Source: an uncultured Eubacteriales bacterium (GTDB taxonomy: Bacteria; Bacillota; Clostridia; Saccharofermentanales; Saccharofermentanaceae). From it: a stretch of 64,000 nucleotides of DNA. Under the pieces are notes generated by a model. The model searched no databases. It saw nothing but the letters and a program-made list of their open reading frames with translations, and was not told where the DNA came from. The first letter of the stretch is position 1. Every line of letters begins with the position of its first letter. The stretch lies in assembly GCA_900314745.1 (NCBI GenBank), contig OMWK01000008.1, positions 21,784-85,783 of the forward strand, in the 5' to 3' direction. The position numbers and the translations under genes were made by a program. Positions 15,987 to 22,928 of this stretch are shown piece by piece.

Positions 15987-17308
15987 CCTGAGACGACCCG
16001 AAGAGAGGTGCCGGGAGCAAGCTTCAGGCGGTCCTTTGTGATCTTCTGTCCCGGAATGAGCACCGGTATTCCCGGCGGGTAATTGAATACATACGAGGCT
16101 GATATCAGCCCTTCGCATTCATCCTTGTTCCTGATATCGTATTCGGACTGCGACGCATCCTTAATGCTCATGCACATGGTAAAGGGGCTTACGGGCATCA
16201 CAATACCGCCTGAGGTTACGCTTCCTTCAAGAGTGCTGTCAATCCTGATGAGCGCCTCTGCAAAAGCCTTAAGCGAATCTTCGTCATCGCCTATTCCCGT
16301 CATGGCTATGATGTGCGTGCTGTACGCGGCCTCAACTTCGATCCTGTTCTCCCTGAGCCTTTGGGCAAGTTCACGGCCGTCCGTCACGCCCCCTGTGAGT
16401 ATTACAAGCTTTGACGGGTCGTCATGCTCCCCCTCGAAAAGCTTCACGTGCAAAAGCTCATCAGAAAGGCGCTTCCGTACCTTCTTAAGTGCATCGCACC
16501 AGGTGTCTGTGATTTTGGGCTTGGATTTAAGATCGTATATGACCCTGCTTATTCCCGACATGAGAAGATAGGACGGGCTCGTGCTTACGAAGATGTCCAT
16601 GTAGTGCTTAATAAGGTCGCTTCTGACCGCATCGGTGTAAGTCAGAAGTATTGCAGTCTGCGTCGGTGCGTGAAGCGTCTTGTGGATGCTCTTGATGACT
16701 ATATCCGCGACGGATGATTCGGGGAAGTATTCATTAAGGCCAAGATGCGAGCCGTGCGATTCATCGACTATGAGTACCGCATTGTACTTTCCGGTGATCC
16801 TGAATATCTCCTTAACATCGCTTACGACGCCTTCGTAGGTCGGCGAAGTGATGATTACCGTCCTGATATCAGGGTCGCTTCTAAGCTTCCCGTCGATCTG
16901 GGAAGGATCGATGGACATAAGAAACGGGTACTTAGGATCGGAAACAGGATCTATTACTTCGAAGGGGGCTCCCGATAACTCGAGTGCATGCCAGACTGAG
17001 ATGTGGCAGTTAGATGCGAGCAGGACCTTGCCTTCCTTCGAAGCCGCCATTATAGAGGCAAGGATAGGTGCGGTGGCACCGTTTACGGAAAGGAAAGCGT
17101 TCTTTGCTTTCCATACCGATGCTGCCGATTCCGTAAGCTCCTTAAGGATGCCTTCGGGGGCATGCAGGTTGTCAAAGCCGTCGATCTCGGTGATGTCGCC
17201 CGTAAAGTAAGACGGAACGAGACCGGGATTACGTTTGTGTCCCGGCATGTGCATCGGCGTTACGCCCGCGTCTTTGTATTCATTCAGCCTGTCTTCTAAT
17301 CTGTTCAT
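15983..17308 (-). CDS. Orn/Lys/Arg decarboxylase-family PLP enzyme
   Basis: A 441-residue fold-type I PLP enzyme. The N-terminal MHMPGHKRNPGL and the PLP motif VDESHGSHLGL, followed by DIVIKSIHKTLHAPTQTAILL with the Schiff-base Lys, are typical of the basic amino acid decarboxylases (SpeA/CadA/YaaO group). The C-terminal domain has the PPGIPVLIPGQKIT signature. It is at the short end of the family (Bacillus YaaO is about 480). It probably makes agmatine, cadaverine or putrescine; the exact substrate is not resolvable here. RBS is GAAGGG. Confidence 0.88.
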   Translation of the reverse strand: MNRLEDRLNEYKDAGVTPMHMPGHKRNPGLVPSYFTGDITEIDGFDNLHAPEGILKELTESAASVWKAKNAFLSVNGATAPILASIMAASKEGKVLLASNCHISVWHALELSGAPFEVIDPVSDPKYPFLMSIDPSQIDGKLRSDPDIRTVIITSPTYEGVVSDVKEIFRITGKYNAVLIVDESHGSHLGLNEYFPESSVADIVIKSIHKTLHAPTQTAILLTYTDAVRSDLIKHYMDIFVSTSPSYLLMSGISRVIYDLKSKPKITDTWCDALKKVRKRLSDELLHVKLFEGEHDDPSKLVILTGGVTDGRELAQRLRENRIEVEAAYSTHIIAMTGIGDDEDSLKAFAEALIRIDSTLEGSVTSGGIVMPVSPFTMCMSIKDASQSEYDIRNKDECEGLISASYVFNYPPGIPVLIPGQKITKDRLKLAPGTSLRVVSG

Positions 17309-17325
17309 TGCCCTTCAAGAAGAAA

Positions 17326-17353
17326 CCCCGCCGTTTAAACATAAGCGGCGGGG
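17326..17353 (-). terminator. Hairpin downstream of the zinc-ribbon HD-like gene
   Basis: CCCCGCCG and CGGCGGGG form a perfect 8-bp stem around a 12-nt loop. On the minus strand it is followed by TTTCTTCTT, a modest terminator tail. It lies between the HD-like gene and the decarboxylase gene. Confidence 0.7.
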
Positions 17354-17380
17354 AAAAGAAATGGAGTATAAAGAAAGAAT

Positions 17381-18223
17381 TTACTTAGGTTCGATTACCG
17401 TGAAGCTGTAGCTTGAAACGGTGTCGGCATTCTCATATACGTCTGTCTGCAGATCAACTGCCGTCTTAAGGATGAGAGTATAAGGTGAGAGTTTGCCGTT
17501 CAAAGGTGCTACGTTCGTTGCATAGCTGATGGCCTGAGCCTCATCGTCGGAGAGGAGCATGTACTGTGAAACGAGATACAGGCTTCTTACGCCGATGTCC
17601 ATGTGAACGAGCTTGGGGTTAACGGAATAGGAATTCTTAGGTGTTGTCTCAGTTGCGGTGATCCTTGTTGAGAAGGAAAGACCAAGAGCTGATGTTGTTG
17701 AGGAACCGATGTGCTCCTTAACGATGAAATAAGGCTTACCCTCGATACCAACCTTGCCTACATCGTGGAAGAGACCGATGATGATGGCGGACTCCTCATC
17801 GAGCTGAGGCATAATCGTATCCTTTATTCTGAGAAGCTGCTTTGTAACTGCAACGCTTCTGATAAGGAGACCCTTCTCGCATGCAAGAGGTCCTTCGAGT
17901 TCTGCGGGAGCGGTGAGCCAGTTTGTTCTGTTCTCGAGGAAGTCGATGAAATGATCAAACTCTGTCTTCCTCTTAACTACGGCTGCCTTAAGCTGGTTGT
18001 AAAGCTCGTCAACGTTGCTTGCCTTTACGTCTACCATGGGGAGAATTCCCGTAGCGCCCTTAGGAGCTGCTGCAACACCTGTAGCTGCTGCAGAAACTGC
18101 TGCTGCTTCTGCGGGAACCGACACTCCGCTGGTGTCTGAACTCTCAGCAAAGTTGAACTTACACTTAGGACATCTTATAGCCTGATTGGCAATTACCATA
18201 CCGCAATCGGGACATTTCTTCAT
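17381..18223 (-). CDS. Zinc-ribbon protein with a degenerate HD domain
   Basis: A 280-residue cytosolic protein. The N-terminus is a four-Cys zinc ribbon (CPDCGMVIANQAIRCPKC), followed by a Ser/Ala-rich linker (residues about 30-60). The remainder resembles HD phosphohydrolases: GLFHDVGKVGIEG supplies the HD dyad, and a helix SLYLVSQYMLLSDDEAQAI follows. The first metal His usually found in GLLxHS is replaced by Arg (KGLLIRSVAV), so catalysis is doubtful. It has its own promoter and a GGAGG ribosome site. No function can be assigned. Confidence 0.75.
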   Translation of the reverse strand: MKKCPDCGMVIANQAIRCPKCKFNFAESSDTSGVSVPAEAAAVSAAATGVAAAPKGATGILPMVDVKASNVDELYNQLKAAVVKRKTEFDHFIDFLENRTNWLTAPAELEGPLACEKGLLIRSVAVTKQLLRIKDTIMPQLDEESAIIIGLFHDVGKVGIEGKPYFIVKEHIGSSTTSALGLSFSTRITATETTPKNSYSVNPKLVHMDIGVRSLYLVSQYMLLSDDEAQAISYATNVAPLNGKLSPYTLILKTAVDLQTDVYENADTVSSYSFTVIEPK

Positions 18224-18263
18224 ACTGAATAGCCTCCACTTCGTTACTTTTGTGCGTGGTTAT

Positions 18264-18292
18264 ATATTACAACTTAAAAGAGGTGTTTTCAA
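18264..18292 (-). promoter_or_regulatory. Promoter for the zinc-ribbon HD-like gene
   Basis: Minus strand TTGAAA (18287-18292), 17-bp spacer, TAATAT (18264-18269). The start of transcription would lie about 35 nt before the ATG at 18223. Confidence 0.8.
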
Positions 18293-18354
18293 ATTCATTA
18301 GTGCAGATTGACAACAGTTTACAAAAAAGTCAAAAAGACAAACAGGCAAATAAA

Positions 18355-18993
18355 TCAGCGTCTCCCAAGCCCGTCAATCACGCGTTTTAAGGAGAATCTG
18401 ATCGGGAAAAACTGCATCTTTCCGGTCTGCTGCGCCTTCCTTACCATAGCGGCCTCTTCGGGGCTTACACGCTTGTTGGTATTCATCATGTAATCCCTTG
18501 TTCCCGGAGCCTCGTAGAAGAATCTGTAGTGCGCGGCGTACGCGTCTCCGATGCCGAGTATGTGACCGAATTCGTGTGCCGATATGTTCATGAAGCTGTT
18601 CCTGCTGTATTTACGGCGCAGGTTGAGATGAATGTTGCCGGGGTGCCTTCTCGACCAGTTGATCATGAACGTCTCGGGGTGGAAGGAGCATCTGAACAGT
18701 CCCCAGCCCCAGCGCCACCAGCGGCTCATTACGTATGAGGTATTCGTCATCTTCGCGGGGAGGATGTTGATATGGGGCCTTCTGTCATTCATGTCTACCG
18801 TATGGAAGTGAACATTGAAGCCTGCGTTTCCCCAGTGGGTTACGATGCCTTCCTCGCACACTTTGGCGTAGGTCTCGCCCCAGCTCTCGTTAACCTTGAG
18901 AAGGCTCTCGTGAAAAGCCGCATAGCAGATGATGTCGTCTCCATCAAGCGTCACGGGATATCTGTTTACGGGGACATCTTTAACTTCGTTCAT
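18355..18993 (-). CDS. Matrixin-like zinc metalloprotease
   Basis: A 212-residue protein with the metzincin zinc motif AHEFGHILGIGDAY (HExxHxxGxxD) near residue 137, followed by a Met-turn candidate DYMMNT. The region before it contains the edge strand GNIHLNL typical of matrixins. No signal peptide or membrane segment is seen, unlike secreted relatives. ATG 18993 is preferred to an in-frame TTG 18 bp upstream because an extended -10 (TGC-TACAAT, 19000-19005; -35 TTAACC at 19023-19028) ends exactly 6 nt before it. No Shine-Dalgarno exists for either start. Confidence 0.75.
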   Translation of the reverse strand: MNEVKDVPVNRYPVTLDGDDIICYAAFHESLLKVNESWGETYAKVCEEGIVTHWGNAGFNVHFHTVDMNDRRPHINILPAKMTNTSYVMSRWWRWGWGLFRCSFHPETFMINWSRRHPGNIHLNLRRKYSRNSFMNISAHEFGHILGIGDAYAAHYRFFYEAPGTRDYMMNTNKRVSPEEAAMVRKAQQTGKMQFFPIRFSLKRVIDGLGRR

Positions 18994-19079
18994 GTCATGA
19001 TTGTAGCACAAGATTACATTATGGTTAAAAAGCGCCCCGGAGTATTCTTGCGCCGTGAATAATCATCTAAAATAGCATC

Positions 19080-19406
19080 ATGAAGACTGTGGGAGACATC
19101 AAAAAACGCAGGATGAGACGCAGACAGGGAGGATTCTCTCTGCCTACGACACTGGTGCTCATCGCTTTCGTTGTGGTCGTAGTCATGTGTGCTACGAAGT
19201 ATTACGATGTCAGAATGGCCAGGATCCGTCTCGAGGAGGAGAAAGCGGCGCTGGAAGCACAGCGTGCTGCCCTCGAGGACCGCAATAACAACATACTTGC
19301 AAGGGGTGTTGCCGGACAGGATTCCGCTTACGTCGAGAATGTCGCAAGATCGCAGCTCGACATGGTTTACCCCGGCGAGATCATCTTCAGGACATCCGGT
19401 ACCTGA
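19080..19406 (+). CDS. DivIC/FtsB-like septum formation initiator
   Basis: A 108-residue bitopic protein: a very basic N-terminus (KKRRMRRRQ), one transmembrane helix (about residues 22-41), then an extracellular Arg/Glu/Ala coiled coil (RLEEEKAALEAQRAALEDR) and the conserved end YVENVARSQLDMVYPGEIIF that identifies the DivIC/FtsB/FtsL group. It should join the DivIB-FtsL divisome subcomplex. No Shine-Dalgarno is visible; a TAAAAT box (19068-19073) ends 6 nt before ATG. The stop abuts the stop of the opposing gene with no base between. Confidence 0.87.
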   Translation: MKTVGDIKKRRMRRRQGGFSLPTTLVLIAFVVVVVMCATKYYDVRMARIRLEEEKAALEAQRAALEDRNNNILARGVAGQDSAYVENVARSQLDMVYPGEIIFRTSGT

Positions 19407-19667
19407 TCACCTGATCATCTTAATCTGGAAACTGTCGAACTTAACCTTCTCGGGGTACTGTTCGTCGAAGAAAATTGTCTGGTGGAACGCTGCGAACTCG
19501 TGAGTGTTCTTCTTCATCCACATGGGAACAGGCACATCCATCTCGCGGCAGAGTATTATTATGGCCTCGCTTAACTCCATCGAAAAGCTTACTTCCGGAT
19601 TCTCATATTTGATCTCTTTGAGTTTAAGCAGTCTGTTGCCCTTGTATGTACGTCCTTCGAGTTCCAT
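19407..19667 (-). CDS. Small hypothetical protein
   Basis: An 86-residue soluble protein, basic/acidic mixed, with segments LEGRTYKGNRLLKLKEI and AIIILCREMDVPVPMWMKKN. I do not recognise the family. An AAGGTG ribosome site lies 8 nt before the ATG. The stop codon immediately adjoins that of the convergent division gene. The frame is open throughout and the composition resembles a real protein. Confidence 0.65.
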   Translation of the reverse strand: MELEGRTYKGNRLLKLKEIKYENPEVSFSMELSEAIIILCREMDVPVPMWMKKNTHEFAAFHQTIFFDEQYPEKVKFDSFQIKMIR

Positions 19668-19713
19668 TACACATTTTCACCTTAAGTTTGCCTATATTTT
19701 GCCTTGTTTAAGT

Positions 19714-19742
19714 CTGAAAGTAAACAAGCGTGATGTTATGAT
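19714..19742 (+). promoter_or_regulatory. Promoter for the candidate small RNA
   Basis: CTGAAA (19714-19719), 17-bp spacer, TATGAT (19737-19742). The predicted start near 19749 is followed by only about 80 bases before a strong terminator, with no substantial reading frame. Confidence 0.65.
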
Positions 19743-19748
19743 ATAAGC

Positions 19749-19830
19749 GTAGCAGATAAGTGTTACAACAATAATGTTCCTTACTTCATAACACCCTCCT
19801 TTCAGGCACGAATAAACATTCGTGCCTTTT
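19749..19830 (+). ncRNA. Candidate trans-acting small RNA with C-rich motif
   Basis: The transcript predicted from the promoter at 19714-19742 to the terminator at 19805-19830 is about 82 nt. It would fold as a hairpin (GTGTTA 19760-19765 with TAACAC 19789-19794), a single-stranded CCCTCCTTTC (19795-19804) and a terminator hairpin. CCCTCC is complementary to a Shine-Dalgarno, the arrangement used by many Firmicute regulatory RNAs. Only a 5-codon frame (ATGTTCCTTACTTCATAA) is present. No family is recognised. Confidence 0.55.
19805..19830 (+). terminator. Intrinsic terminator of the candidate small RNA
   Basis: GGCACGAAT (19805-19813) pairs perfectly with ATTCGTGCC (19818-19826) across a 4-nt loop, followed by TTTT. 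The T run is only on the plus strand. Confidence 0.85.
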
Positions 19831-19909
19831 CTGTTGCCTGTATAAACAGTCCGAATAATATCCCTTTGTGCGTGTTAGACTCCTCTCAAATATATATGCG
19901 GAGGTGCGT

Positions 19910-21334
19910 ATGACGGATTATCTTATTATTGCTTTGCTGATTGTTCTGACTGTTCTTGCCGTCATTATCCTGGTTAAGCTACGAAGGCCCGTGGAGACCG
20001 AGGAAGAGGACGACGGAAGGGAAGAGGAAGCTTTCATGCGTCTTATGGGGAAGCTCGATGAGAATAAGGAGGCTGTGAAGGTCATTACAGGACAGTTCGA
20101 TGTCATGACCAAGAGCCAGTATGCCCAGAACAGGAGCATGCAGGAGTCAATCAACGCCTCGCTTAAGGAGAACCGTGAGGAGCAGTCTTCGAGGCTCGAT
20201 ACCCTTACAAGGTCCCAGAATACTTCATTCATCGAGTTCCGTAAGGAAATGAACGAGAGCTCTGACCGTCAGAACAAGGCGATAGTCAGCATGCAGAAGA
20301 GTACCGCCGATTCGGTTCTCGCGATGCAGAAGACAACGAGCGAGGCGCTTCTTAAGATGCAGGATCAGATGAATAAGACCTTGCAGACTTCCATCGAGAG
20401 CATGACCCGTTCCAATGAGAAGAAGCTCGATGAGATCAGGGGCGTCGTTACCGAGAAGCTCGATAAGACGCTTAACGAGAGACTTGATTCGAACTTCAAG
20501 CAGGTTGGCGAACAGATGGCGAACCTGTATAAGAGCCTCGGCGAGCTTCAGCAGCTGTCGACCGGAGTAACGAGCCTTAACAAGACATTGAGCAATGTTA
20601 AGACCAGAGGCAACTGGGGCGAGGTTCAGCTCGGCCGCATCCTGGAGCAGACACTCGCACGCGAACAGTACGAGGAGAATATCGCGACGAAGAGCGGTTC
20701 TTCCGACAGAGTTGAATATGCGATCAAGCTTCCGAACGAGGATGGTACCGCTTACCTTCCCATCGATGCGAAGTTCCCGGTCGATATCTATAACAGGATC
20801 GCTGAGGCGGCAGAGAACTGTGATGAGGCTGCTGTGAAGGCCGCGAGGGCGGAACTTACCAACAGGATCAAGCAGGAAGCAACTACGATAAGCGGTAAGT
20901 ATCTTGATCCGCCGAACACCTCGGACTATGCGATTATGTATCTTCCGACCGAAGGCCTCTATGCTGAGGTTCTCCGGATAGACGGCCTCTCCGACTACTG
21001 CCAGAGCAAGCGGATAATGATCGCGGGCCCCACGACGATCATGGCTCTGCTTAATACGATATCCATAGGTTTCCGCCATATGGTCCTTAACAGGAAGAGT
21101 GAAGAGATCCGTAAGATCTTGGAAGCGACGAAGGGCCAGATAGATAAGCTTGAAGAAGCTGCAATAACTGCCGAGAAGCGTATAGATAAGGCGTCCGAGG
21201 CTGCGAAGGAGATAAGGCATCGAACCGGCATTATGAGGGGGAAGATGAGAAATATCTCCGCTATCGACTCCGAGGAGTCCGACAGAATCCTCGGAATCGA
21301 ATCGGATATCGATGATTTATTCGACGAGGATTAA
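19910..21334 (+). CDS. rmuC: DNA recombination protein RmuC homologue
   Basis: A 474-residue protein: one N-terminal membrane helix (about residues 3-24), a long coiled coil (about 40-230) and the PD-(D/E)XK-like RmuC core (about 230-420) with KTRGNWGEVQLGRILEQTL, VEYAIKLP, LPIDAKFPVDIYNRI and DYAIMYLPTEGLYAEVL. RmuC limits rearrangements at inverted repeats in E. coli; the biochemical activity is inferred to be nuclease. ATG 19910 is chosen over an upstream in-frame start because a GGAGGTG site lies 3 bp before it. A possible promoter TTGCCT-N16-TAATAT is at 19834-19861. The end overlaps ridA's end within TTAA. Confidence 0.93.
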   Translation: MTDYLIIALLIVLTVLAVIILVKLRRPVETEEEDDGREEEAFMRLMGKLDENKEAVKVITGQFDVMTKSQYAQNRSMQESINASLKENREEQSSRLDTLTRSQNTSFIEFRKEMNESSDRQNKAIVSMQKSTADSVLAMQKTTSEALLKMQDQMNKTLQTSIESMTRSNEKKLDEIRGVVTEKLDKTLNERLDSNFKQVGEQMANLYKSLGELQQLSTGVTSLNKTLSNVKTRGNWGEVQLGRILEQTLAREQYEENIATKSGSSDRVEYAIKLPNEDGTAYLPIDAKFPVDIYNRIAEAAENCDEAAVKAARAELTNRIKQEATTISGKYLDPPNTSDYAIMYLPTEGLYAEVLRIDGLSDYCQSKRIMIAGPTTIMALLNTISIGFRHMVLNRKSEEIRKILEATKGQIDKLEEAAITAEKRIDKASEAAKEIRHRTGIMRGKMRNISAIDSEESDRILGIESDIDDLFDED

Positions 21335-21702
21335 GCTTCGGCGATAACTTCGACCTCGACGAGAACGTTCTTCGGCAGTGTCTTGACGGCTACGCAGCTT
21401 CGAGCGGGGAGAGATGTGAAGTATCTGCCGTATACTTCGTTGAATGCGGCAAAGTCATTCATGTCGGCAAGGAAGCATGTCGTCTTGACTGCCTTGCCGA
21501 ATGATGATCCGGCTGCTTCGAGAACGGCTTTGAGATTCTTCATTACCTGTTCGCTCTGTCCGTTTATGTCAGTTGCTTCGACAGTATTGGTATCGGGGTT
21601 GATCGCTATCTGCCCCGATGTGAATACGAAGCCGTTGCTTACGATAGCCTGGGAATAAGGACCTACTGCCTTTGGTGCGCTTTCTGTGTGGATTGTGTTC
21701 AT
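21331..21702 (-). CDS. ridA: RidA (YjgF/YER057c/UK114) enamine/imine deaminase
   Basis: A 123-residue protein that hydrolyses reactive 2-aminoacrylate and 2-aminocrotonate released by PLP dehydratases such as IlvA. Family motifs are GPYSQAIVSNGFVFTSGQIA, NLKAVLEAAGSSFGKAVKTTCFL and the active-site ARSCVAVKTLP with its conserved Arg. It is the last gene of ilvB-ilvA-ridA, 12 bp after ilvA, which fits its known role of clearing IlvA by-products. The stop overlaps that of convergent rmuC. Confidence 0.95.
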   Translation of the reverse strand: MNTIHTESAPKAVGPYSQAIVSNGFVFTSGQIAINPDTNTVEATDINGQSEQVMKNLKAVLEAAGSSFGKAVKTTCFLADMNDFAAFNEVYGRYFTSLPARSCVAVKTLPKNVLVEVEVIAEA

Positions 21703-21714
21703 GCTGTGTTCTCC

Positions 21715-22908
21715 TTATAGTGTTTTGAATCCGTGTTTTGCGAGTGCTTTTTTGATCTTGCTGATATGGTCATAATTACGGGTCTCGAGCGTAATCCGAA
21801 GATAGCATCCGTTGACGTCGCTTCCTTCATTGGCGCGCTCGTGATGTATCGAGATGACGTTGGCTCCGAGCTCTGAGAATATGCGTGATACCTCCATTAA
21901 CTGACCGGGTTTATCGATGAGTTCGATGTTGGTCGAATATGTTCTTCCCGTCATGAGAAGACCGCGGCTTATGACTCTCGATAGTATCGTAACATCGATG
22001 TTTCCTCCGGACAAAAGACATACTGTCTTTTTGCCTTTGACCGGAACTTTGTTGAACATCGCCGCTGCCACTGACGCGGCGCCGGCGCCTTCCGTTACGA
22101 GCTTGTGCTGTTCCATCAGTGCCAGAATAGCCGCCGATATCTCGTCATCCGTGACGGTCACCACTTCATCGACATATTCGGATACATACCTGAACGTGTT
22201 GTCTCCGGGTTCTTTGACTGCTATGCCGTCGGCGATGGTGGATACCGAATCGAGGCGTTCCTTCTTCATGTCGTGAACTGAGTTGAACATGCTCGGGGCT
22301 CCTGCCGCCTGTACACCGTAGACTTTGATCGCAGGGTTTAAGGTCTTCAATGTGAATGCCACTCCTGATATGAGACCTCCGCCTCCGATGGGGACGATGA
22401 CTGCCTCAAGTTCAGGCAGCTGTTCCAGAAGCTCGAGTCCGATCGTTCCCTGCCCCGTGATTACGAGTTCGTCATCGAACGGGTGAATGAATGTGTAACC
22501 CATCTCGTCCTTGAGTCTGAGTGCTTCGGCGTAGGCGTCATCATAAACGCCTTTTATAAGGCAGATCTCGGCTCCGTAACTTCTTGTTGCTTCGACTTTG
22601 GATATGGGAGCTCCGTCAGGGAGGCAGATGACGGATTTGATACCGTTCTTGGCAGCGGCCAGCGCAACGCCCTGAGCGTGATTTCCGGCTGAGCAGGCTA
22701 TGACTCCCTTGGATTTCTCCTCGTCGCTTAACTGACTCATTTTGTAGTAGGCTCCCCTTACCTTAAATGAGCCGGTTATCTGAAGATTCTCAGTCTTGAG
22801 GAAGATCTCGGATTCCGGATTGATCTTGGGTGCGGATATTATGTCGGTCTGTCTTATGACCTTATCGAGTATGTATTTTGCGTGATAGACTTTGTCCAGT
22901 GTAAGCAT
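21715..22908 (-). CDS. ilvA: Threonine ammonia-lyase (threonine dehydratase)
   Basis: A 397-residue PLP enzyme converting threonine to 2-oxobutyrate, the first step to isoleucine. The PLP-Lys motif is ITGSFKVRGAYYKM, followed by CSAGNHAQGVALAA and the Gly-rich phosphate loop PIGGGGLISGVAF. A C-terminal ACT-like domain (about 320-397; NIELIDKPGQLMEVSRIFSELG) suggests allosteric control. ATG 22908 is preferred to the one at 22926 because GGAAGGA lies 9 nt before it and nothing lies before the other. It is downstream of ilvB behind an Ile-rich attenuator, so the role is biosynthetic even though the length resembles the shorter single-ACT class. Confidence 0.94.
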   Translation of the reverse strand: MLTLDKVYHAKYILDKVIRQTDIISAPKINPESEIFLKTENLQITGSFKVRGAYYKMSQLSDEEKSKGVIACSAGNHAQGVALAAAKNGIKSVICLPDGAPISKVEATRSYGAEICLIKGVYDDAYAEALRLKDEMGYTFIHPFDDELVITGQGTIGLELLEQLPELEAVIVPIGGGGLISGVAFTLKTLNPAIKVYGVQAAGAPSMFNSVHDMKKERLDSVSTIADGIAVKEPGDNTFRYVSEYVDEVVTVTDDEISAAILALMEQHKLVTEGAGAASVAAAMFNKVPVKGKKTVCLLSGGNIDVTILSRVISRGLLMTGRTYSTNIELIDKPGQLMEVSRIFSELGANVISIHHERANEGSDVNGCYLRITLETRNYDHISKIKKALAKHGFKTL

Positions 22909-22928
22909 TGTTTTATGTCCTTCCATTA

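Noticed and set aside
20225..21220. 331-codon open frame opposite rmuC
   Set aside because: Antisense to conserved RmuC motifs, no family match and no ribosome site.
22909..22926. ilvA start at 22926
   Set aside because: No ribosome site precedes it, whereas GGAAGGA lies 9 nt before the ATG at 22908.
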